A DNA stretch of 64,000 nt from Dermatophagoides farinae. Its lineage: Eukaryota > Arthropoda > Arachnida > Sarcoptiformes > Pyroglyphidae. Numbering within the stretch: position 1 is the first letter of the stretch; each line of letters opens with the position of its first letter. The stretch is from NCBI RefSeq assembly GCF_024713945.1, contig NC_134682.1:2046001-2110000 (forward strand). Direction: 5' to 3'. Of this stretch, positions 11,272 to 23,429 are shown one piece after another. The translations under genes were made by a program, and so were the position numbers. The notes under the pieces are model-generated. The model worked only from the letters and a program-made list of their open reading frames with translations, made no database searches and was not told where the DNA came from.

Positions 11272-13197
11272 GATTTATTCGCATTCGAACATAAATTGTT
11301 TTATAACCAAAAAAAAACGAGAAAAAAGTAGAAAATTCCGATGATGCAATTCGAAGAACAAATCTCAATCATTTAAAATCGAAATAATCAACAACATACG
11401 TCCTATTTGAACGGAAACTAGGGATTTTTTTTATCACACACACACACACATTGACAATGCTACTACTACGTTATGGATTAAAGAAACACAAAATCAAAAA
11501 ATTGATGTCTTTTGTGTATGTGTGCGTGTTGTGTTTATTATATTCCTTTAGTATATGTTGTGTTGTGTTGTGCATGCAGACTTTCTATTTTATTTTTCAT
11601 TTTTTTTATGTGTTTGTGTGTGTTTGCGAATCAAATGAATGAAAATGAAAATTTGAACCAGACTTTATTGCTGCTTCTTCTTGTTTGTATATGTTGTGTT
11701 GTATGCGTGCGTTTTTTTTTTGTTTTCTTGTTTGCGCTTTTACAATTTATTCGTTTGTTCCATTTGTTTTTTTTTACATGTATGTTTTGTGTGTGTGTGT
11801 GCTCATCAAGAACGAATCTCATTGGAAAAAATAATAATAAAATTCATTAAAAGTGTTTTTTTTGTTTTGTTTTGATTTGAAATTTCAATGTTAAAACCTA
11901 ACAAACAACACACACACACACCCATTATCATCATATTTGAATATTTTTTTATAAGTGTTTTAATTTTTTTTTTATTCTGGATCAAAATTTTGGTTTACAA
12001 AATTGAAGCTGATTTTTTTTTCTTTTTTTTTTCTTTGATTTGTTGTGTTGATGGTGGTTGTGATTGGAGGTCGTTGTGGTCCAGAATTATATTCATTTTG
12101 AATTGTAAATCGGGTAAGATTTACCAGTTATTATTTTTCTTGTTTGATGAACGAAAAAAAATTTTGTTCTCATAATGTTGTTATTCCAAAAATAAATTAA
12201 AGAGCTAACAAGTCGTAAAGATTTTCTATAATTTATAGTTGTCCCACCCTAATAATGATAATAACGTTTTTTATATTACAATTTTATTATCAAAATTGAT
12301 TCTAATTTTTTTCGGCTGGTTGGTAATCTTACCGTTGAAAAAAAAACGAAGAAGAAAAAAATTTAAAACGCCATTTCATTTCATAATAATAATGATTAAA
12401 GATTCGAATCGTGAAATAAACGAAAAAAAAAAATTCGAATGTCAACTACAGCTGTAGCTGCTGTATTCAGATGATGATATTGATCAGTAATGAAAACAAC
12501 AAATTCTATAATGACATCTAGGTTTTTTTTGTTGATTATTATCAAACTATTTGGATATTGTCGTCGTTTTTTTTTCTTTGCCAATGTTTCGTTGACATTG
12601 TAAATCATGAATGGATGTATGTATGAATGTGTTTGTGAGCAAGAGAAAATGATCTCCAAATTGATTGAAATCCATTCATCTCATCCATCCATAATATGAT
12701 TGATTGCCACTTTGGGATTCAAACGACAAAAAATTTTTTTTGTTGTTTTTGTTTTTGATCTCAATTATAACATTAGGATTTTTTTTTTTTTTTTTGGATA
12801 GTTGTAGTCGTCGTCATCATCAACATCATGATTTTTACTTATTTATTGATTGATTGATTATATTGATATCATCAATGAAATTGAATGCGTTTTTTGTTTT
12901 TCACTGTTCTCTGGGGTTCGATTTGATTTCGACTTAATTTTTCTTTCTCAATTTCGAATGTGTTTAGTTTAAAAGGGAATTTTTTTCCCATGAACACACA
13001 CAGTAAATCATCAGTTTTTTTCTGATTGAAGAAGGGGTGCCCGTGTATATGAAAATCATAATCAAACAAAACAAAAACGATGTTTATTTGTTGACGTTTA
13101 ATAATTCTTATTTTAGACAAAAACGTTTAATTTTTTTTGTTCTCTCTCTCTCTTACTCTTAATTCAGGAATATTGTTTTTTTCAAGGAAAAGAAAAT
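11272..13197. other. Intergenic region between FEM1 and UBE2Q
   Basis: This is a divergent intergenic region of 1.9 kb with CA/GT runs (11436-11450, 11616-11625, 11791-11802, 11908-11920) and T tracts. Open frames here are the usual translations of GT and T repeats. A pyrimidine-rich tract ending in CAG at about 13168, just before the UBE2Q start, may be the acceptor of a 5' UTR intron. Confidence 0.5.
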
Positions 13198-15132
13198 ATG
13201 GCCTGTTTGGCTAGATTAAAATCGGATGTAAAAGCATTGAGTGAATTATTTCCTCGTACACATCCATTGTTTCGTGTTACATTGGCCACTGTAGATGAAA
13301 TTTCCTGTATGTTTATTGTTCGTAATAATGATCAATCAGCAACAACAACAACATCGACATCGACATCATCGTCTGAAAAGAAATTCATAATCAATGCCAA
13401 TATAACTGAAACTTATCCACATGATCCACCGGTTTGGTTTTCCGATTCGGATGATATTTCTCCAACATTACAAACGTTAACATCAACAAATGATAATAAT
13501 AATTTTGTAAGTTATAAAATTTGATTTGAATTTTTTTTCGTTAAAAATTATTGATTTTCTATATTGATAGATATTACGCCAGGTGGCTATCCTATTGGAA
13601 CATCTGTGCAATCATTTTTCCATTCCGAAACCAATGGATGAATTGAACACATTGAATCATCTTTGGATGAATCCAAATATTACGACAAATATATTGAATC
13701 AACGCCTTTATCAACAAAATAGTAATAATAATAATAATAATAATTCTAGTGTGAAAACATCATCATCATCATCAATGATTGATTCATCATCAACAGCGAC
13801 AACATTAACAATGCCATATTCATCAATCACATCATCAAGTAATGGTGCTAGTGATCAATCCTTGAATAATTCTGTATTGATGATGGATAAATCATCATCA
13901 AGAGAAACATCATCATCATCGATATTATCGAATCATGTATCATCAAGTTCATCAACATCATCATCCATTACATCATTGAATTCATTATCGAAAATGATTA
14001 CGACAAAATTGAATTCAACAACACATACACAAGAATTATTAATGTCCAATGGTATCATTTCAACCAATAATAATCACCAAAATTCGATCTCTTCCACAAG
14101 TGGTAATGAAATGGTTGCTAGTTCAAATGGTACCGTTAATCATAATGATGATGAGGAATTGAAATCAAATGGTGGTGGTGATAATAATGATGATGAAGTT
14201 GATATTGATGCCGATGATGATGAGGATGATGATGAAACGGATATGCATATAGAAATGGAAGATGAAACACAAAATGAACAGAATAACTCCGATGGTATTA
14301 GTTCAGATAATTGGGCACGTTTAGAACGTATACGACAGAGTCATCATCAATTTTTTCAAAACGGAAACTATAGTTTCTCCGTACAAGCTACTGATCGTTT
14401 GATGAAAGAATTACGTGATATATATCGTTGCGATAGTTTTAAACGTAAAGTATTCGAAGTACATCTGGTTAATGATAATCTTTATGAATGGAATGTACAT
14501 CTGAAAAAAGTGGATCCCGATTCACAGCTACATAGTGATCTACAAGCATTAAAAGATAAAGAAGGTCATGATTACATTACATTGAATGCAACATTTAAGG
14601 AAAATTATCCATTTGAGCCACCATTTATTCGAGTAGCATCACCATTTATATCTGGTGGTTATGTATTAGGTGGTGGTGCATTATGTATGGAATTGCTTAC
14701 TAAACAGGTTCGTATTAAGGATCGATGCAAAGTTTTTCTAATAATTGTTTTTCCGGTTCACGTCATATAGGGATGGAGTAGCGCCTATTCCATGGAAGCG
14801 ATTATCCTACAGATCTCAGCAACATTAGTGAAAGGAAAAGCAAGAATTACTTTTAATGGACATAGGGTAAGAGAATATGAATGTGTTTTCTTGACATTTT
14901 TGTTAAATTAATCCGATTTCTTTTTTTGTTTGTTTGTTTCGGGATGGTTAAAATTATTTAGGGCCAATATAGCCTTTCAAGAGCACAACAGTCTTTCCGT
15001 TCTTTAGTTTCTATACATGAAAAAAGTGGTATGTAATTTGGATTGAAAATATTTCTTAAATAAATAAATCGTCAATTTTTCTCATAAAATTAAATGATAG
15101 GATGGTATACGCCACCACAAGAAGATGGTTAA
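13198..15132 (+). CDS. UBE2Q: Ubiquitin-conjugating enzyme E2 Q
   Basis: Five exons, 13198-13506, 13571-14707, 14771-14866, 14962-15028 and 15101-15132, give 546 aa. The N-terminus ([18 protein letters not shown], about residues 1-100) is the RWD-like UBE2Q domain. Residues about 140-345 are a Ser/Asn/Asp-rich disordered insert. The C-terminal UBC fold keeps the UBE2Q active-site segment [10 protein letters not shown] with catalytic Cys475. It continues across the last introns as [36 protein letters not shown] and [10 protein letters not shown], nearly identical to mammalian UBE2Q1/2, which confirms every junction. E2 enzymes carry ubiquitin as a thioester and pass it to substrates with an E3. 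The exon 2 donor (GTTCGT) is weak but conservation requires it. The protein is longer than human UBE2Q1 (422 aa) because of the insert. Confidence 0.93.
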
Positions 15133-16180
15133 CTATGATGTACATGCCCTCAATCCTTGGTTATTGGATCGATTTTGAAAATCACACATATACACATGAA
15201 AAAAATTTTATAATTTCTAGCGTACACACACACCCCATACATACAGACCATTCACCATTATCAATCTTTTATGGTTGATTGTTAACCATTTTTTTCTATC
15301 ACCTCATTATTATCATCGAATCCACAACAACAACTTCATTCAATCATCATATTGATTCCAGATCTGATCTTGTTTTTTTTCCCATTCTGTTCTTCGTTAT
15401 CAATCTTTTCTGTATATCTCGTTATTATTATTATTATTATTATTTTTTCATTTTCATCAGCCAACACATTTAAGTTTACTGTTTCTGATAATATTCATAA
15501 CAACAAAAAAAAACAACAGCAACAATAACAATTGTTATTTTGATTTATGTTTACCTCATTACATATACATCCATTTACTTACCCCCAAATACATCATATT
15601 TGCGATTGACAATTGTCCTACTTTATTTCACACCCACACACATACACACCCACATTAGCTGTCGATTAATGATTGATTCATTGAAAATATTTCATTGATT
15701 TTTTTAAATACATACACACACACACAAAATACTTTTCACTGTAACATTGAATAAAAGCTAGATGATATAATTGATAATCTAATGGTAGCTAGGTATGGAA
15801 TGAAATTTACAATAGTACAAAAAAAATTCATCCCCCCACACACACACTACATCGGAAACACACACACACACTTACAAATTTGATGATTTATATTTGTGTA
15901 ATGTAAAATTGGTGTTTAAACCACCACAAACTAACAATTTTTGTTCCAACATCACGGCACTAAATTCTTTATTAATTTGTTGATTTGTTGTAAATAATTT
16001 CAATTACAATTAACAAATTTGTTTTTTTTAAGAAAAAAAAACAAGATTACAAAAAAAATCATTCTCTTACTGCAAACAAATTTCAATATATAATGATGAT
16101 TTTAAATAAACATTTTTTTTCTTTTTATCAAATAAAAATTGATTCTAATTATTATTTACATAAAATATAGAAATTATATA
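15133..16180. other. Convergent intergenic region
   Basis: This is the space between the converging UBE2Q and MRPS16 genes, with CA-rich microsatellites (15224-15233, 15714-15725, 15838-15848, 15860-15871) and A/T tracts. It probably contains the long UBE2Q 3' UTR. No exon or RNA gene is seen. Confidence 0.5.
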
Positions 16181-16705
16181 TTAGAATGGTAATCGTTTTG
16201 GTAGTACACTTTCGATTTCAATTTTCTCTTCATTATTGTCACCATCATCTGATTCGTGTTCATTTTCACCTGTTTGTTGTTGTTGTTGTTGAATCTTTTT
16301 AAACATTTGATCACGTTCTTGTTTTGCTTTGATGTATACATGTGGTGGTACAGGTGTCCATCCAGCTAAACCTGGAAAACATTAAATATTTTGTTATTAT
16401 ATTGAATTATTGTTACAGTGAAAATTTCAAAGCATTGATAATTATTTATATTTACCAAGTAATGTTTGCATTCCAACACTAAGACGTGCTCCACGTCCCA
16501 TCCAATACGATAGACGACTCAGATCGACAGCGGCAACAATTTCATTACGTTCATTTGGTACCGGATCCAATGAACCGATTACTTCGTCCGGTAATAGCCC
16601 GGTACGTCGTCGAGATGGCATTGCACCGATTTGATAATATGGACGATTTTTACAGCCCATACGTACCAGTTTAATACCAAAACCACTTTTATGCGGCCAA
16701 ACCAT
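16181..16705 (-). CDS. MRPS16: Mitochondrial small-subunit ribosomal protein bS16m
   Basis: Two exons, 16456-16705 and 16181-16371, are joined in phase 1 to give 146 aa, close to the family length of about 137. The S16 fold is recognisable in IKLVRMGCKNRPYYQI, where the protein contacts 12S rRNA. It continues in IGSLDPVPNERNEI and LDLSRL-type text (AVDLSRLSYWMGRGARLS). Exon 2 starts LAGWTPVPPHVYIKAKQERD and ends in a poly-Q and acidic tail that is not part of the core fold. The product works in the mitochondrial 28S ribosomal subunit. The gene is divergent from the chromatin-protein gene on the plus strand, and its upstream side holds two TATCGATA elements. Confidence 0.95.
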
Positions 16706-17660
16706 TATTTAGATTCGAAATCGCGATTTCAATATGACAAATTTTCCAATATCACCAAAAAAATTGAATCTTTCATATGGCTTCACGTTTTTCTCAACTA
16801 TCGATAGTATCGATATGATTTTTTTTTTGTTTTATCATTTTGGCATTGGATTCTGTTAAAATCCATTCAATGATATGTTTAGCACCAGATTATGATGTGA
16901 TCACTTGTCAAGGAATATAATTAGTATCTTGATTTTAATAAATTTCCTGGAAACCATTTCTGAATCCAGATAAAAATATTGATAATTAAACCATTTTCTC
17001 ATTCATTTTGTATGACATTGTTTTTTGTTATGAAAGATTTTTTTCATTAATAAAACCCAAATAAATCTAGATAAATCTCAAACATATAGATCATGAATAG
17101 ATACGATATTGATTTCACAACAAAAATTGGTGAAAAAATTCCAATATTTGTGAAATAACAATGTGAAAATAAAAATGAATAATTTTTTCAAGCCTAAAAA
17201 AATCAATTACGGCACGTCATGGTGTCTATGAATGAGTCTGAAAATGAGGAGAAGAGTGTACGCCGATCACCCTCGTTATATTTATTTTCAACCATACCAT
17301 AATTTATAACTCAATCTTCTCAACATTTAAAATTGAAAATTTGAAAATCTAAACACCATCTCCTTATCTATATTGTTCATGTTTTATTTGATTTGATTTG
17401 TTTATCTTAAAATAATAAATTTCTTTTTCTGCATTCAACGATCCATCTTTTTTTTCATGATTTTTTTGTTTGTTAATTATATATTTTTTTTTTGCATACA
17501 CGCACACACTCACACACCACACACACACACATTGAATAACATTTTCAGATTAAAATAATCAATTCATGTTAATTTTTTCGAACCATTTTTTTCTGTTTAT
17601 TATTTTTGATTTATTGATTGAATATTAAGAAAAAATTTTTTCAAACAATATCCATAAAAA
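16706..17660. other. Bidirectional promoter region
   Basis: This 955-bp region separates MRPS16 from the winged-helix/PHD/SAM gene, which diverge. It contains the TATCGATA pair listed separately, no clear TATA box, CA repeats near 17498-17530, and an unusually non-repetitive stretch around 17210-17290 whose role I cannot assign. Confidence 0.45.
16799..16815. promoter_or_regulatory. Pair of TATCGATA (DRE-type) motifs
   Basis: Two exact copies of the palindrome TATCGATA occur at 16799-16806 and 16808-16815, separated by one base, about 95 bp upstream of the MRPS16 start codon. In Drosophila this is the DRE core promoter element, bound by DREF and BEAF-32 and typical of TATA-less housekeeping genes such as those for mitochondrial and ribosomal proteins. 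The setting here, a TATA-less MRPS16 promoter, fits. Use by a mite factor is inference. Confidence 0.5.
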
Positions 17661-20517
17661 ATGCCTATTAAAAAGAAAGGTAGAAAACAAATATTACAAT
17701 TCGATGTAATTAAAAAAGTGACAGCTATGAATTTGGAAGAAAAACGTGCGACTATCGAAAATATTCAAGAAGAATTAAGTAAAAAGATAACTTTTGCCAA
17801 AATAATCAAACAACGGCCAACAGTTGTCCGGGATCTATTATCCATTGCTATTGCTGAGGGTAAGATTTATTCATTGAAACTAGAAAATGATGATGTGATT
17901 GAGTATCGTACGCCACGTATGATACGTGATGAAGATCTTCAATCGATCATTATGTATGATGGCCAAATACCTGGAACATCTTATTTTAATATTCTACGAC
18001 ATTGTTTTACATTTGAAAGAGATAATAATCGTTTACATCCGAATCGAAGTGATGGTTTTACCATTATTGAAGCACATGAACATAGTAAAATGGTTAGAAA
18101 ACATTATCTCAACTATAGTTTGCAAATATTCAAGGATCAATTAATACCAGCCGCTATAAAGAATGGTAAGATTTTTCGATTTTTAAATTTATCTCTCTCT
18201 CTCCTTTATTTCAAACAAAATGATTATGAAAAGTATAGAAAATATTTGGCTATTTTAACTTAATCCGTTTAAATTATTTCATAATTTTTTCCTTAATTAG
18301 GTCATATTGAACGTATAAAATCATCAACGAATGGTCAGATAAAATATTGTACAACACATTCTTTTCGTGATACATACGATTTATATCGTCGTAATCGAAA
18401 ACAAGCATTATCATCTATTGGTGAAAAGGATAATGATGATGATAGTCAAGATGCTGATGGTGATGATGTTGATGATTCAATTGATGAACGTAATGAAGAT
18501 GAAAGTTTCGATATAACATTTAACGAATCAAATGATAATGTTACAAATGATAGTGGTAATAAATCGGAATTATTTCATATTAAAAAAGAACCAAAACAAT
18601 CATCAACATCATTGAAGATGAAAATATCAAGAAATACTATAAATAGATCACCGGAAATAAAATCGAAGTCAGTATCGGATATTCAACCACAACGTGTAAG
18701 TCAAAGGAAAAAAATTAAGAAAACACTTGGACCAGATTTTTTAGATTCATTTGCCGATGTATCGATGAACCATCAGAAACCATTGTCACGATTATCAGCT
18801 TCAAAATTAGCATCTTTGACACAAGAACAACAACCATCATCATCAACAACAACAATTGAACATAATAATGATGGATCACAACCATTACAAACTTCATCAC
18901 AATCACAGAAAAAGAAGCGACCATTGGTATTTTGTCTTGTTTGTAGTAAAGAATATAAAAAACAAACAAAACAAACTCGTATCATTTGTTCGGAATGCAA
19001 AGGTGTGGCGCATGGAAAATGTTTTCGATCATATATTAATACCAAGAATGGTACCATCCGCATGATTTGTTCTATTTGTCGCCCGGAATGCATTTGTTTT
19101 ATGTGTAATAAACATGAAAGAGATGTACGTAGTCATCATTGTTTATTATCGTCAATAATTCTTATCTATTCTTTTTTTTTATTTTGTTAAACAGCCGGAA
19201 ATGTATGTTCAATGCGTTACTTGTTCAACTACTTATCATGCCCATTGTTATCGAGAAAAAGGTAAGGATTCTAAACTAAGGTTGACAAAAGGTGATGGTA
19301 ATTTTTTTTAACTTTTGTTTAATTTTAAACAGCCCATTTATTATGTAAAAAATGTAGGGACCAATTAATAAAAGTAAACATATCACAAACATTATCACCA
19401 ACAACTGATTCACAAGTAGACAATGAATCGGAAACAACTGCAGCAATCACAAATGATTCATCACCGGCTTTATCACCAAACATCATTGGTGATGGTCATT
19501 CAGATTCCAAATCACAGGCGACAACAGTTCGAACATCACCAAAAGTAACCATAGCGTCAATCAAATCAAGATCATTGGTACAATCAACAAAAAGTGCACC
19601 AGTAATTAATGGTAACAATGGCAATGGTAGCGGTGGTAAAAGTTTGATCAGCAAACCTCTAATTTTATTGGTAAGTTTAGATTCTTTGCGATGTATTAGA
19701 ATTTGTTAAAATTTCGATTAAAAACTTTCAGGACAAGACAAAACCAGTGTTGGCTTCGAAATCATCGGCCACAGCGATGACACCGTTGGCATCAAATGAC
19801 ACTGTTGCAAATGGCCATGTAATATCTGCAGCTACTGTTGTTAAGGATTGCAAAAAAATCAAAGAGGAACCAATGGATATTGATCAGATAACAATTTCTT
19901 CAGTCTCAACATCTGCCTCAACATTGGATAAAAATTCATCATCCATCAATATTGGATCAAAGATTTCATCACCATCAACAATTTCGACGATGACAACCGA
20001 AACAAATATAATGACAACAACAACAACTTCATTGGCTAAATCATCGGATGGAATATCAAATAAACTGACCACAGCTACAACATCAAGAAAACGTAAACAG
20101 AAGGATATATCATCATTTGAAATTTGGAATAAAAAACCATCGCAAAGTATTTGTTATAATTTTCAAACATGGTTGGATACTGAATTACGTTACAATTGGT
20201 AATTTGAAAAAAAATTTCAATTTCCATGTATTTAATTATGATTTTATTTATATAGTAAACGTTTTGGACCAGATGTTGATCTTGGACCATTAACATCATT
20301 GCCGAATATAATCACTGAATGGACATCCGAAAATGTTCATCGTTTTTTGGCAACACTTGGTTTTAACGATGAAGCTGATATGTTTCTTATGAAAGATATT
20401 AATGGTCTTTCATTAATGTTACTGACAAGACATGATTTCCTAAATGCATTATCAATCAAAACTGGACCGGCCATACGTTTATTGGGCATTGTTAATCGTT
20501 TGCATGAAGAACTTTAA
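17661..20517 (+). CDS. Winged-helix / double-PHD / SAM chromatin protein
   Basis: Six exons, 17661-18165, 18301-19124, 19195-19261, 19333-19670, 19732-20198 and 20256-20517, keep frame throughout and give 820 aa. Residues 1-90 look like a SAMD1/KAT6-type winged helix (VVRDLLSIAIAEGKIYSL). Residues about 379-475 form a tandem PHD module rich in Cys/His pairs (CLVCSKEY, CSECKGVAHGKCF, CSICRPECICFMC, CVTCSTTYHAHCY, CKKC), with the second finger completed across an intron. The last 68 residues are a SAM domain (WTSENVHRFLATLGF, FLMKDINGLSLMLLTRHDF). Linkers are acidic or Ser/Thr-rich, with sumoylation-like KKEP and KEEP motifs. Together this suggests a nuclear reader of unmethylated CpG DNA and histone tails that joins a complex through SAM polymerisation. 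No acetyltransferase domain follows, so it is not KAT6. No name is assigned. Confidence 0.82.
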
Positions 20518-20960
20518 AACGATAATAGAAAAATGAATTGAACTTTTTCAAAATTTTTGATGAATTATTCCTTTATTTTTTATGGATTTTTTTTAGTGGA
20601 GAATTGATAGTGTGAAACAAGAACAAGGAAATTATAGAAACATTACTTTTCTTTTTTTTCTGAAATAAAAAGACAATGATAATTTGGAACATGGTCGGCT
20701 AAATTATGATCATATGATTAGTCATAATTATCCGGATTAATTTAGTGGTGGTTGTATCCAGGAGATAACCGGGATAATTATTAGGTTCATCAATGGCAAT
20801 GGCATCGATTTCTTTTTTCTTTCTTTAGGTCATCATCAAATCCGGGTAACCAATCAAAGGTGGCAATTGTTTGAATGATAATCTTTGAAAAGAAAAGAAA
20901 AAAAAAGATTCTTACATTTTTTCTAGATGATGATGATGATGGTGATGACTGACTGACTAT
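20518..20960. other. Intergenic region
   Basis: This is a 3' flank followed by the promoter side of the serine protease gene. Sequence near 20690-20800 is less repetitive than most spacers, but no gene, repeat or RNA is identifiable. Confidence 0.4.
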
Positions 20961-20968
20961 TATAAAAA
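20961..20968 (+). promoter_or_regulatory. TATA box of the serine protease gene
   Basis: TATAAAAA lies 80-87 bp upstream of the protease start codon and is preceded by G/C-containing sequence rather than a long A/T run, which makes it a more credible TATA box than most in this window. Confidence 0.5.
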
Positions 20969-21047
20969 TGGTGAACAATTTTCTTGATCCGGCCAGATCA
21001 ATTAAAGAAATTTTGTTTTCTTAAAAAAAATCATTTTATTTTTCAAT

Positions 21048-22348
21048 ATGATGCAATTTTCCGTTTTGACTTTGATTATAATGATCACATTACTTGCATT
21101 TCAACTTGGCCATTGTGATCGATTAGATGATTTGATGAAAAAACATTGGCAATATTGTGGACAAAGTTTACATCGACGTACAACATTAATGCCAAACAAA
21201 ACAACAACAACAACAACAACGACGACGTCGACGTCGACGGTGGCAAAAATAACCGGTGATAATAATCAATTCTCAAATGAAAATAATCAAACATTTTTTG
21301 AAGCACGATTCGATTTTATACTCAAATCTCAACGTATCTGTTCATTTGATTTCGATAATGACGATGAAAGTGAAAGCAATGAATTATCTGCACGAATTGT
21401 TGGTGGTCAAAATGCTGAACGACATGAATTTCCATGGCAAATTTCATTACGACGTTATAGTAAAACATTAAATAAATGGTATCATTCATGTGGTGGTGTT
21501 ATAATCGATTCCCGTTGGATTCTTACCGCTGCACATTGTGTTCTCGGTGCCAAAGATCCTGACCATTTTCGTGTTCGTGTTGGTGAATATGATTACAGTA
21601 TGGATGAAAATTATGAAATGGATTTCAATGTTAGCCATATATTTGCTCATCGTAGTTTTAATTTTCAAACTGTTGAATCGGATATTTGTCTGTTGAAATT
21701 GAAGGAAGAAATTGATTTCGGTCCTGATTCGAATATTCGTCCAATATGTTTTCCACAGATTCGAGCCAAACAAGCAAAAACAGATGCCGATGTTGTTAAA
21801 CCTTCAACGTGTATATCAACAGGATGGGGAAAAACTGTTTTTCGTGAGTTTGAACAAGGTGTTTTTTTGTGTGTATTAGAAAAAAAATAATTCATGTTTG
21901 CTTAATTTACAAATTTATTCTGATTCTGTCATTTTCTTTATTGTAAGATGGAGAATTTCCAAAAATTTTACAAAAAGTTTGTGTAGATATTGTCGATCAT
22001 CAAGATTGTCGTCGACGTTATGCTGAAATTATCAATGTTACCGAAACAATGATTTGTCTTGGTGAAGGTGGCAGTGGAACATGTGAAGGTGATTCTGGTG
22101 GACCATTTCAATGTATAAATAATATTACAATGATTACGAATGATACTGTTGAACCACGATGGTCACTATATGGATTAACATCATGGGCAGTTGGATGTGC
22201 TGAAGATCAATATCCATCGGTAGCGACCAATATTGCCGTATTACGTGATTGGATTTATGAACAAATATCACAGCTCGATCTATCACCATCATCATCATCA
22301 TCATCACCACCACCACCACCAATAATGAATTCAACTAAATTAATTTAA
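21048..22348 (+). CDS. Secreted S1-family serine protease with long pro-region
   Basis: Two exons, 21048-21843 (GTGAGT donor) and 21948-22348, give 398 aa. A signal peptide covers about residues 1-23 (LIIMITLLAFQLGHC). The pro-region is about 93 aa with a poly-Thr stretch and two cysteines; one probably ties it to the protease by a disulfide. Activation would cut after Arg116, before IVGG. The triad is His163 (LTAAHC), Asp212 (ESDICLL) and Ser315 (CEGDSGGP). At the position equivalent to chymotrypsin 189 there is Gly309 rather than Asp, and the 216 and 226 positions look like Ala and Ser. Trypsin-like cleavage after Arg/Lys is therefore not expected. The C-terminus ends in a Ser run and PPPPP. 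Mite S1 proteases include gut enzymes and allergens, but the long pro-region suggests a regulated extracellular protease. Confidence 0.9.
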
Positions 22349-22517
22349 AATTTTTCAAATCAAAAAAATTCTATTATCAAAGGTATTAAGTTCCAATATA
22401 ATGTTTATTTTTTAGAAAAAAAATAATGATAGAAAACATGGTTTCTTTAAAGTACTGAGGAAAAAAAATGAAATTGATTTTTTGAGCATTTAAATTTTGT
22501 TTGAAAATTTTTTTTTT

Positions 22518-23429
22518 TCAATCAGAATTTGTCGATGATAACGAATCGATTGTTTGATGATACGAATCTTTTCCATTATCCTCCATCATCATCATCATTA
22601 TCGATAATGGCGATGATGATGATGATGATTGTAATGTTGAAAACAATGATGGATGTCGTTCCTGAAGCATTTGTAATACTGTTTCATAAGAAGGGGGTAT
22701 TATGCCCGTTGCTTTTTCATATGATGGTGGTGGTTTCAATGATGCCGCTATTGTATTCAATATTTCTCGTTGTGTTAATAGTTCTTCTACTGGTACACCA
22801 TTTATTGGCGATTCTCTTAGATTATTTTCAATATCTTGAGCTTTTGATTGTAAACGTTTTGCACATAGAACACCAACAATTGTGATTGCCATGAATGGTA
22901 TGGTCAATAATATCCAAACAAAATATGGTACCTCATCCAATTCATTCTGTATTGTATCATCAGATGATTTTTTTGTTGTTATCACCGAAAAAGATGTTAA
23001 TGTTGTCGGTGTTGAATCCTGGTTATCATCATCAGTATTCATCCATGAAGAAGATGAAATTGAATTAAAATTAGTTGCAGTTGTTCCATTATTATTAATA
23101 TTTTGGCTACCATCATCGGTGACGAAACCAATGATACAGATTTTAAGATCTGAGTCACAAATAACTTTCATATCCAAATGATAACCAACAATGATGGCAT
23201 CATGAAGACAATCATCATCTGTTTCACATTTGATTCGTTCATTTGTTTCATCGTTTGGATCGATTGTTGTTGTTGTTAATACAGTATCAGAATAAAAAGA
23301 TGATGTTACATCCGAAATTGGTTGACCATTCGAAATAGTGGCCATCAAACAGTTGAATAGAATAAATTTCCAACCAATGGATGATCGAATCATAGCGTTG
23401 ATTGACGATTTAACGGTATTCCTATTCAT
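22518..23429 (-). CDS. Type I membrane protein with two PPxY motifs
   Basis: This is a 303-aa frame in one exon; a minus-strand acceptor at about 23461 and a GTAAGT donor at 23744-23749 suggest an intron in the 5' UTR. The N-terminus holds a signal sequence (WKFILFNCLMATISNG), with Met13 an alternative start. The extracellular part has a short Cys-rich patch (KCETDDDCLHD, VICDSDLKICI) and Ser/Thr/Asn-rich sequence likely to be glycosylated. A membrane span lies at about 166-188 (VWILLTIPFMAITIVGVLCA). The cytoplasmic tail carries PPPSYEKATG (about 232) and PPSYETVLQ (about 244), which are PPxY ligands for WW domains of NEDD4-type ubiquitin ligases or Hippo-pathway proteins. I do not recognise the family. 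The membrane and PPxY layout is clear; the function is inference. Confidence 0.75.
   Translation of the reverse strand: MNRNTVKSSINAMIRSSIGWKFILFNCLMATISNGQPISDVTSSFYSDTVLTTTTIDPNDETNERIKCETDDDCLHDAIIVGYHLDMKVICDSDLKICIIGFVTDDGSQNINNNGTTATNFNSISSSSWMNTDDDNQDSTPTTLTSFSVITTKKSSDDTIQNELDEVPYFVWILLTIPFMAITIVGVLCAKRLQSKAQDIENNLRESPINGVPVEELLTQREILNTIAASLKPPPSYEKATGIIPPSYETVLQMLQERHPSLFSTLQSSSSSSPLSIMMMMMEDNGKDSYHQTIDSLSSTNSD

Noticed and set aside
11451-11875. Plus-strand Cys/Val/Phe-rich frames
   Set aside because: They are translations of GT/TGTG and T-run repeats.
14708-14713. Weak donor GTTCGT at UBE2Q exon 2 considered as a sign of a pseudogene
   Set aside because: The joined product matches the UBE2Q active-site region exactly across the junction, so the site is used or slightly mis-sequenced.
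17210-17290. Non-repetitive stretch considered as a C/D-box snoRNA or snRNA promoter
   Set aside because: Box-like words are present but not in the right spacing, and no snRNA sequence follows.
22529-23181. Plus-strand frames opposite the PPxY membrane protein
   Set aside because: Shadow frames of the minus-strand gene, rich in Met/Val/Leu as expected from antisense ATC repeats.
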